The notes below the pieces were generated by a model. The model was not told where the DNA came from and searched no databases. It worked only from the letters and a program-made list of their open reading frames with translations. The position numbers were made by a program, and so were the translations under genes. A stretch of 64,000 nt of DNA from Niallia sp. FSL W8-0635 (GTDB taxonomy: Bacteria; Bacillota; Bacilli; Bacillales; Cytobacillaceae). This document shows positions 35,054-43,616 of the stretch, piece by piece. Where the stretch lies: NCBI RefSeq assembly GCF_038007965.1, contig NZ_JBBOYD010000001.1, forward strand, positions 1,652,501 to 1,716,500, in the 5' to 3' direction. Each line of letters starts with the position of its first letter. Position 1 is the first letter of the stretch.

Positions 35054-35527
35054 ATGAAGGGCCTAAGTAGACTTGAAGCGATTATGTGGAGTATTGCACT
35101 TCCAGGTTTTAGTCAGTTATTATTGAAAAAATATTGGAAAGGAACATTGTTTGTTATTTTAGAATTTATTATAAATGCGAAAAGTAATTTTAATTTAGCA
35201 ATCATGTTTAGTTTTTGTGGGAATATCCAGAAATCGATTGAAGTAATGGATTTCCAGTGGATCCTGTTTTATCCTTGTTTATATTTGTTTGCGATGTGGG
35301 ATGCATATAAAGAAGTGATGGAAACGGAAGATAAATATGCTTTCTTGCCATTTGTTTTTTGCGCATATTTTGTTACAGTCGGTGTTTTTTATTCAACAAG
35401 TTTGAAGATATTTGGTGTATTGTTCGGTCCTGTTTTTTTACCGATGGTTTTTTTGATACCTGGTATTATTTGTGGTCATGCAGTAAAGTATTGTTTAATT
35501 TTTTTTGAAAAAAAAAGACAAGTATAA
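35054..35527 (+). CDS. Hypothetical membrane protein
   Basis: I do not recognise this 157-residue protein with certainty. The opening LSRLEAIMWSIALPGFSQLLLKKYWKGTLFVILE recalls TM2/DUF5683-like membrane proteins (proline-glycine turn between two short helices). Three or four more hydrophobic helices follow, with a short acidic loop (METEDKYA). ATG 35054 is preferred because GGTGAT lies four bases upstream; ATG 35042 is also in frame. It is a single gene between the aap operon and the manganese riboswitch. Confidence 0.7.
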   Translation: MKGLSRLEAIMWSIALPGFSQLLLKKYWKGTLFVILEFIINAKSNFNLAIMFSFCGNIQKSIEVMDFQWILFYPCLYLFAMWDAYKEVMETEDKYAFLPFVFCAYFVTVGVFYSTSLKIFGVLFGPVFLPMVFLIPGIICGHAVKYCLIFFEKKRQV

Positions 35528-35627
35528 ATGTACTCTGTAGAACTTGAATAATGTACTAAAGCAGTTAAGTTTACTAGGCTATCTATGAAGAGAATTATCA
35601 GTAAAATGGAAAAAATGAAATAAACCA

Positions 35628-35656
35628 TTGTCAATTAGTTCAATTATGTATATAAT
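35628..35656 (+). promoter_or_regulatory. Promoter of the manganese riboswitch-terC unit
   Basis: TTGTCA (35628-35633), a 17-base spacer and TATAAT (35651-35656). Confidence 0.75.
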
Positions 35657-35682
35657 TAATACATATTAATATTTGTATACTA

Positions 35683-35809
35683 CTCAAAGGGGAGTAGCTT
35701 TTAGGTTTATACCTAAAACAAAGTCGTCAGTTCATGGCATATGCCATCGGCTTTGTTGGCATGTTTAGTGCTTAGCAAGACCTTTGCCTATTTGGCAAAG
35801 GTCTTTTTT
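35683..35809 (+). promoter_or_regulatory. yybP-ykoY manganese riboswitch
   Basis: Contains the class's conserved AAAGGGGAGTAGC near the 5' end and AACAAAGTCGTCAGTT with its partner CGGCTTTGTTG. The closing GCAAGACCTTTGCC overlaps a terminator (35779-35809). Manganese binding favours the antiterminated form, turning on export genes. Confidence 0.95.
35779..35809 (+). terminator. Riboswitch expression-platform terminator
   Basis: GACCTTTGCC, loop TATTT, GGCAAAGGTC, then TTTTTT. The 5' arm shares bases with the aptamer's closing strand, so the two forms exclude each other. Confidence 0.92.
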
Positions 35810-35896
35810 GCGCACTTTTGTACATAATATCGAGAGGCGTGGCAAAACCTGCTAATAGGAAGTATACAAATAAACACCTAAAAGGGGGAAATATTT

Positions 35897-36670
35897 TTGG
35901 ATGCAAGCATGTTATTAGAGTATGGCTGGGTTTTACTAATTCTAATTGTATTAGAGGGGCTATTGGCAGCAGATAATGCAGTTGTTATGGCGGTTATGGT
36001 TAAGCATTTGCCAGCAGAGCAACAAAAAAAGGCACTATTCTACGGGTTATTAGGAGCATTTGTCTTCCGTTTTGCTACTTTATTCATGATTTCTTTTTTA
36101 GTGGATGTATGGCAAGTTCAAGCAATAGGAGCTCTTTACCTTCTCTTTATCGCAGTGCATAATATTTATGGCAAGTATGCGAAGAAGAATGAGGAAGGTA
36201 AGGAGAAGAAGGAGAAGAAGCAATCTGGCTTTTGGATGACTGTATTAAAAGTAGAATTAGCAGATATTGCTTTTGCGATCGATTCTATGTTAGCTGCAGT
36301 TGCACTTGCGATTACCTTACCGAAAACGAATTGGTTTACGCTTGGCGGAATTGATGGAGGACAATTCTTAATTATGTTCCTTGGCGGTTTAATCGGATTG
36401 ATCATTATGCGTTTTGCTGCTAACTGGTTTGTTAAGTTACTTCATTCTCGTCCATCACTTGAAACAGCAGCATTCCTAATTGTAGGTTGGGTTGGTGTAA
36501 AATTAGCAGTATTTACGTTAGCACATCCATCTGTTGGATTATTAGATGAGCATTTTCCAGAATCAAAAATTTGGAAAGGAATATTCTGGTTTGTATTAGT
36601 AGCAATTGCTGTTGCCGGATATTTCTTCTCTAATAAAGAAGCCGTTAAAGCAAAAGAAAGTAATGCATAA
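35897..36670 (+). CDS. ykoY: TerC-family membrane protein (YkoY/MeeY-like, manganese export)
   Basis: This 257-residue membrane protein has seven helices and the TerC signatures LEGLLAADNAVVMAVM (helix 1) and ELADIAFAIDSMLAAVAL, each with the acidic/Asn residues proposed to bind metal. A highly charged Lys/Glu loop (YAKKNEEGKEKKEKKQ) separates the halves. TerC proteins under yybP-ykoY riboswitches are manganese exporters; in B. subtilis they metallate secreted enzymes. TTG start at 35897 with AAAGGGGG 8 bases upstream. Confidence 0.9.
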   Translation: MDASMLLEYGWVLLILIVLEGLLAADNAVVMAVMVKHLPAEQQKKALFYGLLGAFVFRFATLFMISFLVDVWQVQAIGALYLLFIAVHNIYGKYAKKNEEGKEKKEKKQSGFWMTVLKVELADIAFAIDSMLAAVALAITLPKTNWFTLGGIDGGQFLIMFLGGLIGLIIMRFAANWFVKLLHSRPSLETAAFLIVGWVGVKLAVFTLAHPSVGLLDEHFPESKIWKGIFWFVLVAIAVAGYFFSNKEAVKAKESNA

Positions 36671-36679
36671 ACAAAAAGG

Positions 36680-36712
36680 AAAAAAGCCATCCAATCGGAA
36701 TGGCTTTTTTTC
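36680..36712. terminator. Bidirectional terminator between terC and the SASP gene
   Basis: AAAAAAGCCAT and ATGGCTTTTTTTT with a short loop. Confidence 0.85.
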
Positions 36713-36732
36713 TAAACTTATTATTTTACATC

Positions 36733-36927
36733 TTAATGCGTTTTACCTGATAACTCAGCTTGTGCTTGTTGTACAAGTCTTTTGGTTATTTCTCCACCAA
36801 CAGAACCGTTAGAACGTGAAACAGTATCTGATCCTAAGCTTACCCCAAATTCTTCCGCAATTTCGTATTTAACGCTATCTAAATATTGTTCAATTCCTGG
36901 AACTAATAATTTATTTCTAGAAGCCAT
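36733..36927 (-). CDS. Alpha/beta-type small acid-soluble spore protein
   Basis: This 64-residue DNA-binding spore protein protects spore DNA and is cleaved at germination. It shows the GPR protease site region [12 protein letters not shown] and the second conserved block [15 protein letters not shown]. The start [11 protein letters not shown] at 36927 follows AAGGAGGAAATC. Expression in the forespore by sigma-G is expected from the family; no clean sigma-G site was found upstream. Confidence 0.94.
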   Translation of the reverse strand: MASRNKLLVPGIEQYLDSVKYEIAEEFGVSLGSDTVSRSNGSVGGEITKRLVQQAQAELSGKTH

Positions 36928-37208
36928 TCTGATTTCCTCCTTAAAAATAGTACAGTGATTATTTATCAATTACATTGCAATTTATATGGAAATGATAAAT
37001 GATTCTGTACTTATAATATATGGATTTATTTTATATTCATTAGTGGTAAAGTTTGTGTATAGGGGAGAAAATAGGATGTTTACATATCCCTTTACGATAT
37101 AATTTCTTAGAGTTTAGATGATTATTTTGGAGGTATTAAAAAAAGATATCCAAACATTAATAATATATGGTTGTACGGGTAGGGTTAGATAACTTATACT
37201 GATAATTA

Positions 37209-37236
37209 TTCACGTAATAATGAGGCATGCTATAAT
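37209..37236 (+). promoter_or_regulatory. Promoter of ktrD
   Basis: Extended -10 TGC-TATAAT (37228-37236) with a weak TTCACG (37209-37214) 16 bases upstream of TATAAT, 34 bases before the ATG. No c-di-AMP riboswitch pattern is visible in 36970-37208. Confidence 0.5.
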
Positions 37237-37269
37237 TTATATAGCTTTGAAGAAAGGAATTGTTTTTTC

Positions 37270-38625
37270 ATGGGCAAGAAGTTTAAGTTAGTCCTTCAAA
37301 ATCTGACTCCTGCACAAATGATAACCAGCTATTATATTTTAGCGGTTAGCATTTCTGTTCTATTACTTAGTTTACCAGGAGTACATAAGGAAGGAATAAC
37401 GGTTTCGTTTATGGATACATTGTTCACTGCTGTCACTGCAGTAAGTGTAACGGGACTAACGGTAATTAATATCGCTGAAACATATAGCACATTTGGAATT
37501 ATCATTTTAATGCTTGTATTACAATTTGGTGGAATTGGCGTAATGGCAATTGGAACATTTTTCTGGATGATTTTTCGCAGGAAAATAGGCTTAAGAGAAA
37601 GACAGCTTATCATGATCGACCATAATCAGTCTAATCTTTCAGGACTTGTAAATTTAATTAGAGAAATTTTTAAAATTATACTTATCATTGAAGTGGTTGG
37701 AGCTATTATTCTTACTTTACAATTTCATAATTATTATCCCACTTGGCAGGAATCAATTTTACATGGAACCTTTGCATCTGTTAGTGCAACTACAAATGGA
37801 GGATTAGATTTAACCGGTCAATCCCTTACGCCATTTAAGGATGATTATTTTGTACAACTTGTCAATATTATCCTCATTACATTAGGAGCAATTGGATTTC
37901 CTGTATTAATTGAAGGGAAAAATTATCTTTTCCCGAAAGCTGGAAATATGCATCTTAAGTTTTCTTTATTTACAAAGCTAACGACAATTACGTTTGGGTT
38001 TCTTTTATTATTCGGAACAATTATGATTATTGTTTTAGAATGGGGCAATTATTATGCAGGAATGAGCTGGCATCAGATATTCTTTAATGCATTTTTTCAT
38101 TCTACCTCTACGAGAAGTGGTGGTTTAGCAACAATGGATATAAATGAATATTCGATTACGACATTGCTTATTTTTTGTTTGCTAATGTTTATCGGTGCAT
38201 CTCCAAGTTCTGTTGGTGGTGGGATACGAACGACAACCTTTGCATTAAATATATTATTTATTTATCATTATGCAAATGGAAACAAGCATATAAAGATATT
38301 TAAAAGAGAAATCTATGAAGAGGATATAATAAAGTCGTTAGTAGTAACAATATTTGCGACTGGAATTTGTCTTGTTGCTGTTATTGCTCTGTCTATATCA
38401 GAAAATGCCTCACTCATTGCAATTCTTTTTGAAGTTTGTTCTGCTTTTGGTACGACCGGGCTTTCATTAGGATTAACGCCAGAATTATCTAACTTTGGTA
38501 AGTGTGTGATTATGTTGTTGATGTTTATTGGAAGAATTGGATTGACTTCTTTCATCTATATTATCGGTGGGAAAGAGAAAAAAGATAATTTCCACTATCC
38601 TAAGGAACGAATAATTATTGGATAA
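37270..38625 (+). CDS. ktrD: Potassium uptake transporter KtrD (KtrB/TrkH family)
   Basis: This 451-residue channel-like potassium permease has four repeats of membrane-pore-membrane. Pore filters appear as VTAVSVTGLTV (Gly at the filter), SVSATTNGGLDL, HSTSTRSGGLAT and CSAFGTTGLSLG. It works with a cytosolic KtrC-type gating ring; no ktrA/ktrC gene is adjacent, matching the unlinked ktrD of B. subtilis rather than ktrAB. The C-terminal HYPKERIIIG is typical. Gene neighbours (ykrP, kinE downstream) support orthology. Confidence 0.9.
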   Translation: MGKKFKLVLQNLTPAQMITSYYILAVSISVLLLSLPGVHKEGITVSFMDTLFTAVTAVSVTGLTVINIAETYSTFGIIILMLVLQFGGIGVMAIGTFFWMIFRRKIGLRERQLIMIDHNQSNLSGLVNLIREIFKIILIIEVVGAIILTLQFHNYYPTWQESILHGTFASVSATTNGGLDLTGQSLTPFKDDYFVQLVNIILITLGAIGFPVLIEGKNYLFPKAGNMHLKFSLFTKLTTITFGFLLLFGTIMIIVLEWGNYYAGMSWHQIFFNAFFHSTSTRSGGLATMDINEYSITTLLIFCLLMFIGASPSSVGGGIRTTTFALNILFIYHYANGNKHIKIFKREIYEEDIIKSLVVTIFATGICLVAVIALSISENASLIAILFEVCSAFGTTGLSLGLTPELSNFGKCVIMLLMFIGRIGLTSFIYIIGGKEKKDNFHYPKERIIIG

Positions 38626-38640
38626 TATAATAAAAAGATA

Positions 38641-38676
38641 AAAAAATGGAGTTGCACATAGTCAGCTCTATTTTTT
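38641..38676 (+). terminator. Terminator of ktrD
   Basis: AAAAAATGGAGTTG pairs with CAGCTCTATTTTTT across an 8-base loop. Confidence 0.75.
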
Positions 38677-38700
38677 ATTCTATTTAACAAATGTAGGGAA

Positions 38701-38729
38701 GCATATCTTTCTATCGCTTGCGGATAATA
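38701..38729 (+). promoter_or_regulatory. Candidate sigma-G promoter of the small spore-type genes
   Basis: GCATA (38701-38705), 17 bases, GATAATA (38723-38729). This matches the sigma-G pattern (GMATR, CATWMTA) with one mismatch. It would start transcription near 38736, making upstream ATG 38738 an unlikely start for the next gene. Confidence 0.5.
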
Positions 38730-38761
38730 ATAATGTAATGGCGAAAGGAGAGATGACTAAA

Positions 38762-38920
38762 GTGGCTAAGCGAAAGGCTGAATTTAATAGTGTAGAAAAA
38801 TATAGCAAAACTCCTAAGAAAAATACACAGGAGACAGAATTTTCTGCTGAGTTTAGCAGGGGAGAAAACCCAATCAAAGGTGCTAACAGAAATTCGAAGC
38901 ATGGAAGAGAGGGACAGTAA
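38762..38920 (+). CDS. Small basic spore-type protein (gamma-SASP-like)
   Basis: This 52-residue, Lys/Asn-rich protein holds TEFSAEFSRGE, which resembles the TEFA(T/S)E repeat of gamma-type SASPs (SspE). The rest (NPIKGANRNSKHGREG) is hydrophilic, as in forespore amino-acid reserve proteins. The start is uncertain: GTG 38762 lies 11 bases after AAAGGAG, ATG 38753 only 2 bases after it, and ATG 38738 precedes it. The stop TAA abuts the ATG of the next gene. Family assignment is tentative. Confidence 0.6.
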   Translation: MAKRKAEFNSVEKYSKTPKKNTQETEFSAEFSRGENPIKGANRNSKHGREGQ

Positions 38921-39067
38921 ATGCCGAAAAAAGGTAAAAAACTTATCCAGAAAGAAAACTCAAATGTAGAATTTGGTCAAGAATTCGGTGATGTTAATGC
39001 AAGCAAATTCTATGATACAGAAGCATTAACGAAGGAAAAAGTAAAAGGGAAAGCTAAACGAAAATAA
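38921..39067 (+). CDS. Small basic spore-type protein, tandem partner
   Basis: This 48-residue protein (MPKKGKKLIQKENSNVEFGQ...) has VEFGQEFGDVNASKF, reminiscent of gamma-type SASP repeats, between Lys-rich ends. Its ATG directly follows the previous stop codon, so the two are translationally coupled. GAGAGGGACAG within the preceding gene acts as ribosome site. A strong terminator follows. Together the pair looks like a small forespore operon; I do not recognise an exact family. Confidence 0.6.
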   Translation: MPKKGKKLIQKENSNVEFGQEFGDVNASKFYDTEALTKEKVKGKAKRK

Positions 39068-39114
39068 AAAAATCTTCCCATCAGTGAATTAGTCTTGCTG
39101 ATGGGAAGATTCTT
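39068..39114. terminator. Bidirectional terminator between spore pair and acyltransferase
   Basis: AAATCTTCCCATCAG and CTGATGGGAAGATT form a 14-base stem around a 13-base loop. Confidence 0.88.
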
Positions 39115-40139
39115 TATCTATCTGTTTGAAGTGTACGTTGAACTCTTGTAAGCAGTTGTTTCAATTTTGAGCTTCTTAATTCAATAATTGGCTGTGTTAA
39201 AGAAATGATTATATTGCTTGACAGCAGTACCGTGATTAAGAAAGATACAATTACTATCATCACGTACGATCTTGGAGATTCAAATATATCTGGTAAATCA
39301 CTTTGTCTAAAAAGACGGATAAAGAAGCCATGCAATAAATAAACATATAACGTCGATTTGCCGAATTTAGTGAAGAAATACTCCTTTTTCGGTACACAAG
39401 CGAAAAAACAAAAAATCATCAGAAAGCTTAATACGTAGAAAAATAACCTGATTGCCATTCCTATAAAGTACCCTTCTCCTAATGCCTCATAGGATTTAGA
39501 GCCAAACAACCACTGATAATTAATAGATGGAAAGAAATGAAAGCCAATAAATACAAGGGTAAAAATGATAATAGCCATTATCCTTGCATTTTTTGTTTTT
39601 ACAAAAGAGAAATGTTCCTTTTTCATATAAAATCCTATTAAAAATAAAGGAAAGAATACGAAAGTTCGTGTTAAGCTTAAATAAGTTGAAGTCCAATCAA
39701 CCATACCTATTGCGAGTCCTAATAGAAGCGACAGGATAATTCCCTGTATCGGCTTTAATTTCGCAAATGCTAATAAAAAGATATTCCAAAAAAACAAACT
39801 AATTAAAAACCATAGCGACCAATGTGGTGTCAACGGTTCAATCGCAAAAGTGGACTTTCCATAAAGAAAATAATAAAAAATGCTGTATACTAGCTGAAAG
39901 ATAAGATAAGGAATGATTAGTTTTTTTGCATATTTTTTTATATACCCCTTTTCTGCAATCCCCTTAGCAAAAAATCCAGAAATTAAAATAAATGCAGGCA
40001 TATGAAAAGTGTAAATTACTTTATATAACGTATAGATATTTTGATTGTCATTTATGAATGATTGGATAAAATGACCGAAGACAACGAAAAAGATCAAAAT
40101 AAATTTTGCATTATCAAAGTAGTAATCCCGTTGTTTCAT
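39114..40139 (-). CDS. Acyltransferase family 3 membrane protein (YkrP-like)
   Basis: This 341-residue protein has ten or so helices with the acyltransferase-3 opening RDYYFDNAKFILIFFVVFGHF (the conserved His in helix 1) and FHMPAFILISGFFAK. Such enzymes O-acetylate or succinylate surface polysaccharides or antibiotics. Its position between ktrD and kinE is that of B. subtilis ykrP. It is single, with no glycosyltransferase neighbours, so the acceptor is unknown. Confidence 0.86.
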   Translation of the reverse strand: MKQRDYYFDNAKFILIFFVVFGHFIQSFINDNQNIYTLYKVIYTFHMPAFILISGFFAKGIAEKGYIKKYAKKLIIPYLIFQLVYSIFYYFLYGKSTFAIEPLTPHWSLWFLISLFFWNIFLLAFAKLKPIQGIILSLLLGLAIGMVDWTSTYLSLTRTFVFFPLFLIGFYMKKEHFSFVKTKNARIMAIIIFTLVFIGFHFFPSINYQWLFGSKSYEALGEGYFIGMAIRLFFYVLSFLMIFCFFACVPKKEYFFTKFGKSTLYVYLLHGFFIRLFRQSDLPDIFESPRSYVMIVIVSFLITVLLSSNIIISLTQPIIELRSSKLKQLLTRVQRTLQTDR

Positions 40140-40481
40140 AAACTCATCCTTTCGTGAATGGAAATATCACCAATTTCACTAATTATATATAACACAAATT
40201 CGCTAGTTTTAATCACATGTAGTTAATCTGTTAACTAAATAACTTATATTTATTACAAAATTGAAATGAACGGGCGAAATAGTAAGAAAGAAAATCCTTA
40301 TCTATAATAACAGGGAAACCTTTAAAATTCTTTAAGAATATGTTGGAGTATTTTTGAAATGATAGGAGCTGGAGGGATAAAGAAGAAAGTCAGGGAAATA
40401 GGTGGTATCCCCTTAATAGAAAGCTTCTTTTTCTTCTATTTACAAAAAATTCGCTAATTTCATGTTATTTTTCAGAAGGTA

Positions 40482-40508
40482 AGAGGAAATTCAAGAAATA
40501 TGTAGAAT
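40482..40508 (+). promoter_or_regulatory. Sigma-H-type promoter of kinE
   Basis: AGAGGAAAT (40482-40490), 11 bases, GTAGAAT (40502-40508). This fits the sigma-H consensus RNAGGAWWW-N11/12-RNNGAAT at every position. It lies 40 bases before the kinE ATG. The upstream stretch 40140-40481 shows no other clear feature. Confidence 0.75.
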
Positions 40509-40548
40509 AATGTAAACACTACGTTTGTAAGGGGGGGTAACCACTAAG

Positions 40549-42414
40549 ATGGATCGTACGTCCTATTCAGAAGAATATCGACAATTACAAAAGAAACTTA
40601 GTGAAGTGGAAAAAGAGAATACACTTCTGAGAAAAGAGCTGCAGGAAAAGGATCGTATATGGGATAGGAGATTAATTGCTTTCCAGACAATAAATGTAGG
40701 AATTATTATATTTGATGAAAATGGAGTTATTCGAGATATTAATACATGTCTTTGTGATAACTTTAACTTGAAAGTTGATCAAGTTATTGGTAGAAATATT
40801 ACGCACTTTCTTCAACAAGAGGAACGTTCTAAGGTTAGAAAATATATAAATAATGTGAAAAATATATCTGGTCTAGCCCGTAGTATATTGCCTTTAACAG
40901 TTAATAATAAATTAAATTATTTTGAAACCCAGACAAGTCGATTGCCATATGAAATGGGATTTGTGTCAATCATTGAAAATAAAACAGAAGTAATAGAAAA
41001 AGAAAGAGAGAAAGAAGAGACACAAATTCTTTATAATGAATTTTTTACAGAAGCGCTTGATGGGATTGTGCTATGGAAAGAAACAGGACAAATTATTGCT
41101 GCTAACGCCTCCGCACTTAAAATTTTTGAAAGCACCGAAAAACAGCTGCTGTCATCAAAAATTAGTGACTATATTTATAAAAAAGATAAGCGTTATGCAG
41201 AAATAGTCATGAATCTCTATTATCAAAAGGAAAATAGAGAAGAATTGATGTTTTTGATGCCAAATGGACAGAAAAAAATCCTAGAATTTACAACAAAGCT
41301 TCATTCTGTAGAAGGCTTAAATATGAGTATTTTCCGCAATGTAACGGAACGTTATAAAATGGAAGAGGAATTAAGAGAAAGTAAGGCGATGTTTGAGAAT
41401 ATTTTCGAAGAAGTATTTGACGGTATTATCATTTGGGATCAGACTTTTAAAATTATTGATATGAATAAAGCAGCGGAACGTTTACTAAGCAAAAATAAAG
41501 AGAGTTTAATCGGTTTAGATTTATTATCAATTCTTCCTTCGGCAAAATCAATTGGAGAAGATATAAAGCCTAAGTTATTAAATGTCAAAGAAGAGGGGCA
41601 AAATCGAGGACTCTATACCGTGAAATTTCCCCATAAACGAGAATATACACAGATTGAATATAGAAATAAATTTAATATCTATTCAGGATTAAGTATTACG
41701 ACACTACGCGATATTACAGAAAATGCCGTATTGGAAGAACAGTTAAGGAAATCATCTACATTAAATGTTGTTGGAGAATTGGCAGCAGGAATAGCTCATG
41801 AGATTCGTAATCCGATGACAGCTTTAAAAGGATTTATTCAATTGTTAGAAACAGATGTGTCTTCTGAAGAAAATGAGATGTATTTTTCGGTAATAAAATC
41901 AGAGTTGATAAGAATTGAATCGATCATTAATGAATTTTTATTGCTAGCTAAACCACAGGCTGTGAAATATGTACAAATAGATTTAAGACAAATAATGAAT
42001 GAAACGATGGAATTGCTTCATGCTCAAGCCGTATTACAAAATGTTCAATTTATAAAAAGATATGATAAAGAAATTCCAATGAGTTACTGTGAACCAAATC
42101 AAATGAAAAAAGTATTTATTAATATTATAAAAAATGCTATCGAGGTATTAGAAGATGGTGGGGAAATTGAGGTTTCAATTGAACCAAAAGATGATTACTT
42201 TCATATAGCAATACGGGATAATGGCAAGGGAATGAGTAAAGAAAAGCTTGCAAGAATTGGTGAACCTTTTTATACAACAAAAGAAAAAGGGACCGGTTTA
42301 GGTTTATTAGTTTCTTATCAAATAATGGAAGATCATAAAGGGAAAGTAATGGTTGAGTCGGAACTAGGAAAAGGTACGACTTTTCACCTTCTACTACCAA
42401 TAAAAAAGACATAA
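40549..42414 (+). CDS. kinE: Sporulation sensor histidine kinase (KinE-like)
   Basis: This 621-residue soluble kinase has an N-terminal coiled coil (about 10-40) and three PAS domains (about 42-145, 160-275, 285-400). The HisKA segment AAGIAHEIRNPMTALKG has the phospho-accepting His at 417. The ATPase domain shows N box INIIKNAIEVLEDGG, G1 DNGKGM and G2 GTGLGL. It has no membrane helices. It would phosphorylate Spo0F and feed the phosphorelay. No response regulator is adjacent, as expected for an orphan Kin protein. ATG follows GGGGGGG. Confidence 0.88.
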   Translation: MDRTSYSEEYRQLQKKLSEVEKENTLLRKELQEKDRIWDRRLIAFQTINVGIIIFDENGVIRDINTCLCDNFNLKVDQVIGRNITHFLQQEERSKVRKYINNVKNISGLARSILPLTVNNKLNYFETQTSRLPYEMGFVSIIENKTEVIEKEREKEETQILYNEFFTEALDGIVLWKETGQIIAANASALKIFESTEKQLLSSKISDYIYKKDKRYAEIVMNLYYQKENREELMFLMPNGQKKILEFTTKLHSVEGLNMSIFRNVTERYKMEEELRESKAMFENIFEEVFDGIIIWDQTFKIIDMNKAAERLLSKNKESLIGLDLLSILPSAKSIGEDIKPKLLNVKEEGQNRGLYTVKFPHKREYTQIEYRNKFNIYSGLSITTLRDITENAVLEEQLRKSSTLNVVGELAAGIAHEIRNPMTALKGFIQLLETDVSSEENEMYFSVIKSELIRIESIINEFLLLAKPQAVKYVQIDLRQIMNETMELLHAQAVLQNVQFIKRYDKEIPMSYCEPNQMKKVFINIIKNAIEVLEDGGEIEVSIEPKDDYFHIAIRDNGKGMSKEKLARIGEPFYTTKEKGTGLGLLVSYQIMEDHKGKVMVESELGKGTTFHLLLPIKKT

Positions 42415-42433
42415 TAGACTAAAGTTTTATTAC

Positions 42434-42470
42434 TAAAGGCCCCGTTCATGCAACTAGGTCTTTTTTTGTG
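42434..42470 (+). terminator. Weak terminator after kinE
   Basis: AAAGGCC pairs with GGTCTTT (one G-U) across a long loop, then TTTTTT. Confidence 0.55.
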
Positions 42471-42539
42471 GAAGGAAAGTAATTGGAAAAGTAGTGATTA
42501 TGACAACCGCATTCTTTTAATAAAAGATTAGGTTGTTCC

Positions 42540-42594
42540 TTGACACAATTACCTACTTTTATTATCATCTAATTAGATAATCATAAAAGTAGGT
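42540..42594 (+). promoter_or_regulatory. Promoter and 44-base dyad operator of the ArsR-type regulator
   Basis: TTGACA (42540-42545), 17 bases, TATCAT (42563-42568). An extended inverted repeat, 42551-42594 centred on TCTAATTAGA, has perfect 12-base outer arms (ACCTACTTTTAT / ATAAAAGTAGGT). It covers the -10, the start site and the AGGT ribosome site, so both repressor binding and an RNA hairpin masking translation are possible. Confidence 0.7.
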
Positions 42595-42600
42595 GCTTCC

Positions 42601-43173
42601 ATGCAATTAGATAAACTGGTTGCTTTTTATAAAACAATGGGTGATCCCACAAGAATAAGAATTATTTCTTTATTAGCAAATAAACCGTGGAATGGGCAAG
42701 CGTTAGCAGATAAACTTGGCTTATCTGCTCCTACGATTACCCATCATTTAAAGAAAATGCGTGAAATAAATATCGTTTATGACAGAAGAGATAAGAATAC
42801 GATTTATTTTTATTTAAACAAATCCGTTATTTTGCAACAAACGGAGTCTTTACAAAAACTTGCAATTGGAATGGAGGCGAGTGTAATGAATGTCAACGAT
42901 GGGGAACAAGCAAAAATAATTGAAAACTTCTTTACCGCAGAGGGGAGACTTAAAAATATTCCTTCTCAAAGAAAGAAAAAATTAATTGTATTTAAATACA
43001 TGCTGAAAGGGTTAGTGTTTGGTAGAAAATATGAAGAAAAAGAAATAAATGAACATATAAAACAATATTTCGATGATTATGCCACGATTAGAAGAGAATT
43101 TATCATCAATCATTTTATGTATAGAGAAAATAATATATATGAACTAAATCCAGAGGAAATGTGGGCAAAGTAA
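42601..43173 (+). CDS. ArsR-family regulator with DUF2087 domain
   Basis: This 190-residue protein has an ArsR winged helix in residues 1-85 (GDPTRIRIISLLANK, LGLSAPTITHHLKKMREINIV) and a C-terminal DUF2087-like domain (RKYEEKEINEHIKQYFDDYATIRREFI, about 125-180). No Cys metal-binding pair is present, so it is not a classical metal sensor. The extensive dyad over its own promoter suggests autoregulation. No obvious target gene is adjacent; DUF2087 ligands are unknown. Confidence 0.82.
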   Translation: MQLDKLVAFYKTMGDPTRIRIISLLANKPWNGQALADKLGLSAPTITHHLKKMREINIVYDRRDKNTIYFYLNKSVILQQTESLQKLAIGMEASVMNVNDGEQAKIIENFFTAEGRLKNIPSQRKKKLIVFKYMLKGLVFGRKYEEKEINEHIKQYFDDYATIRREFIINHFMYRENNIYELNPEEMWAK

Positions 43174-43184
43174 GGGAAAAGGAC

Positions 43185-43305
43185 TGTAGACAAACTCCCC
43201 AATTTTAGAGACAGACGTTTTTATATAATATATTTATTTATACCCCTTTCGCTCCAAGCAACGTATAAAATTTAAATTTAACTTATTAAAAATCTTTTGT
43301 CGACA
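43185..43305 (-). repeat. MITE-like interspersed repeat, copy 2
   Basis: About 121 bases, bounded by terminal inverted repeats TGTAGACAAA (43185-43194) and TTTGTCGACA (43296-43305), 9 of 10 matching. It is the reverse-oriented relative of 25665-25809. It encodes nothing. Confidence 0.7.
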
Positions 43306-43340
43306 AACTGAAAGAGACAAAAGTATTCCAGCCCAAGTTA

Positions 43341-43386
43341 AAGCCAAACGATTACACGAAATTTCGTACGATTGTTTGGCTTTTTA
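43341..43386 (+). terminator. Strong hairpin downstream of the ArsR-type gene
   Basis: AAAGCCAAAC and GTTTGGCTTTTT enclose a second palindrome CGAAATTTCG. A T-run follows. Probable terminator, though 170 bases after the stop and beyond the inserted repeat. Confidence 0.7.
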
Positions 43387-43423
43387 ATTAACTTGTAAAA
43401 AAGTTGACTCAGTTGTTATCACC

Positions 43424-43545
43424 CGCAGCCTGAATACACTCCGCTTTCCGTGGGGCTCGCGCTGAGCCGCTTCGGCCTTTGGCCTGCAGGGTCTCAGGCT
43501 GTCTCGCTAATCCCACAGGAGTCTACGTGTATTCAGGCTGCTCCA
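43424..43545 (-). repeat. GC-rich palindromic repeat, minus orientation
   Basis: Far higher GC than its surroundings. Minus strand reads GACTCCTGTGGGA ... GAGACCCTGCAGG ... CCCCACGGAAAGCGGAGTG, a family of intergenic repeats common in Bacillaceae. An outer inverted repeat (CAGCCTGAATACAC with GTGTATTCAGGCTG) bounds it. Confidence 0.75.
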
Positions 43546-43616
43546 TATTTCCTACTAATTTATTTTTTATTGAAAAAACAATGTTTTTTAGGAAATAAGC
43601 TTTAAAAATGGAGTGA

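Noticed and set aside
36970..37269. c-di-AMP (ydaO-type) riboswitch before ktrD
   Set aside because: None of the conserved ydaO sequence blocks could be found in the leader.
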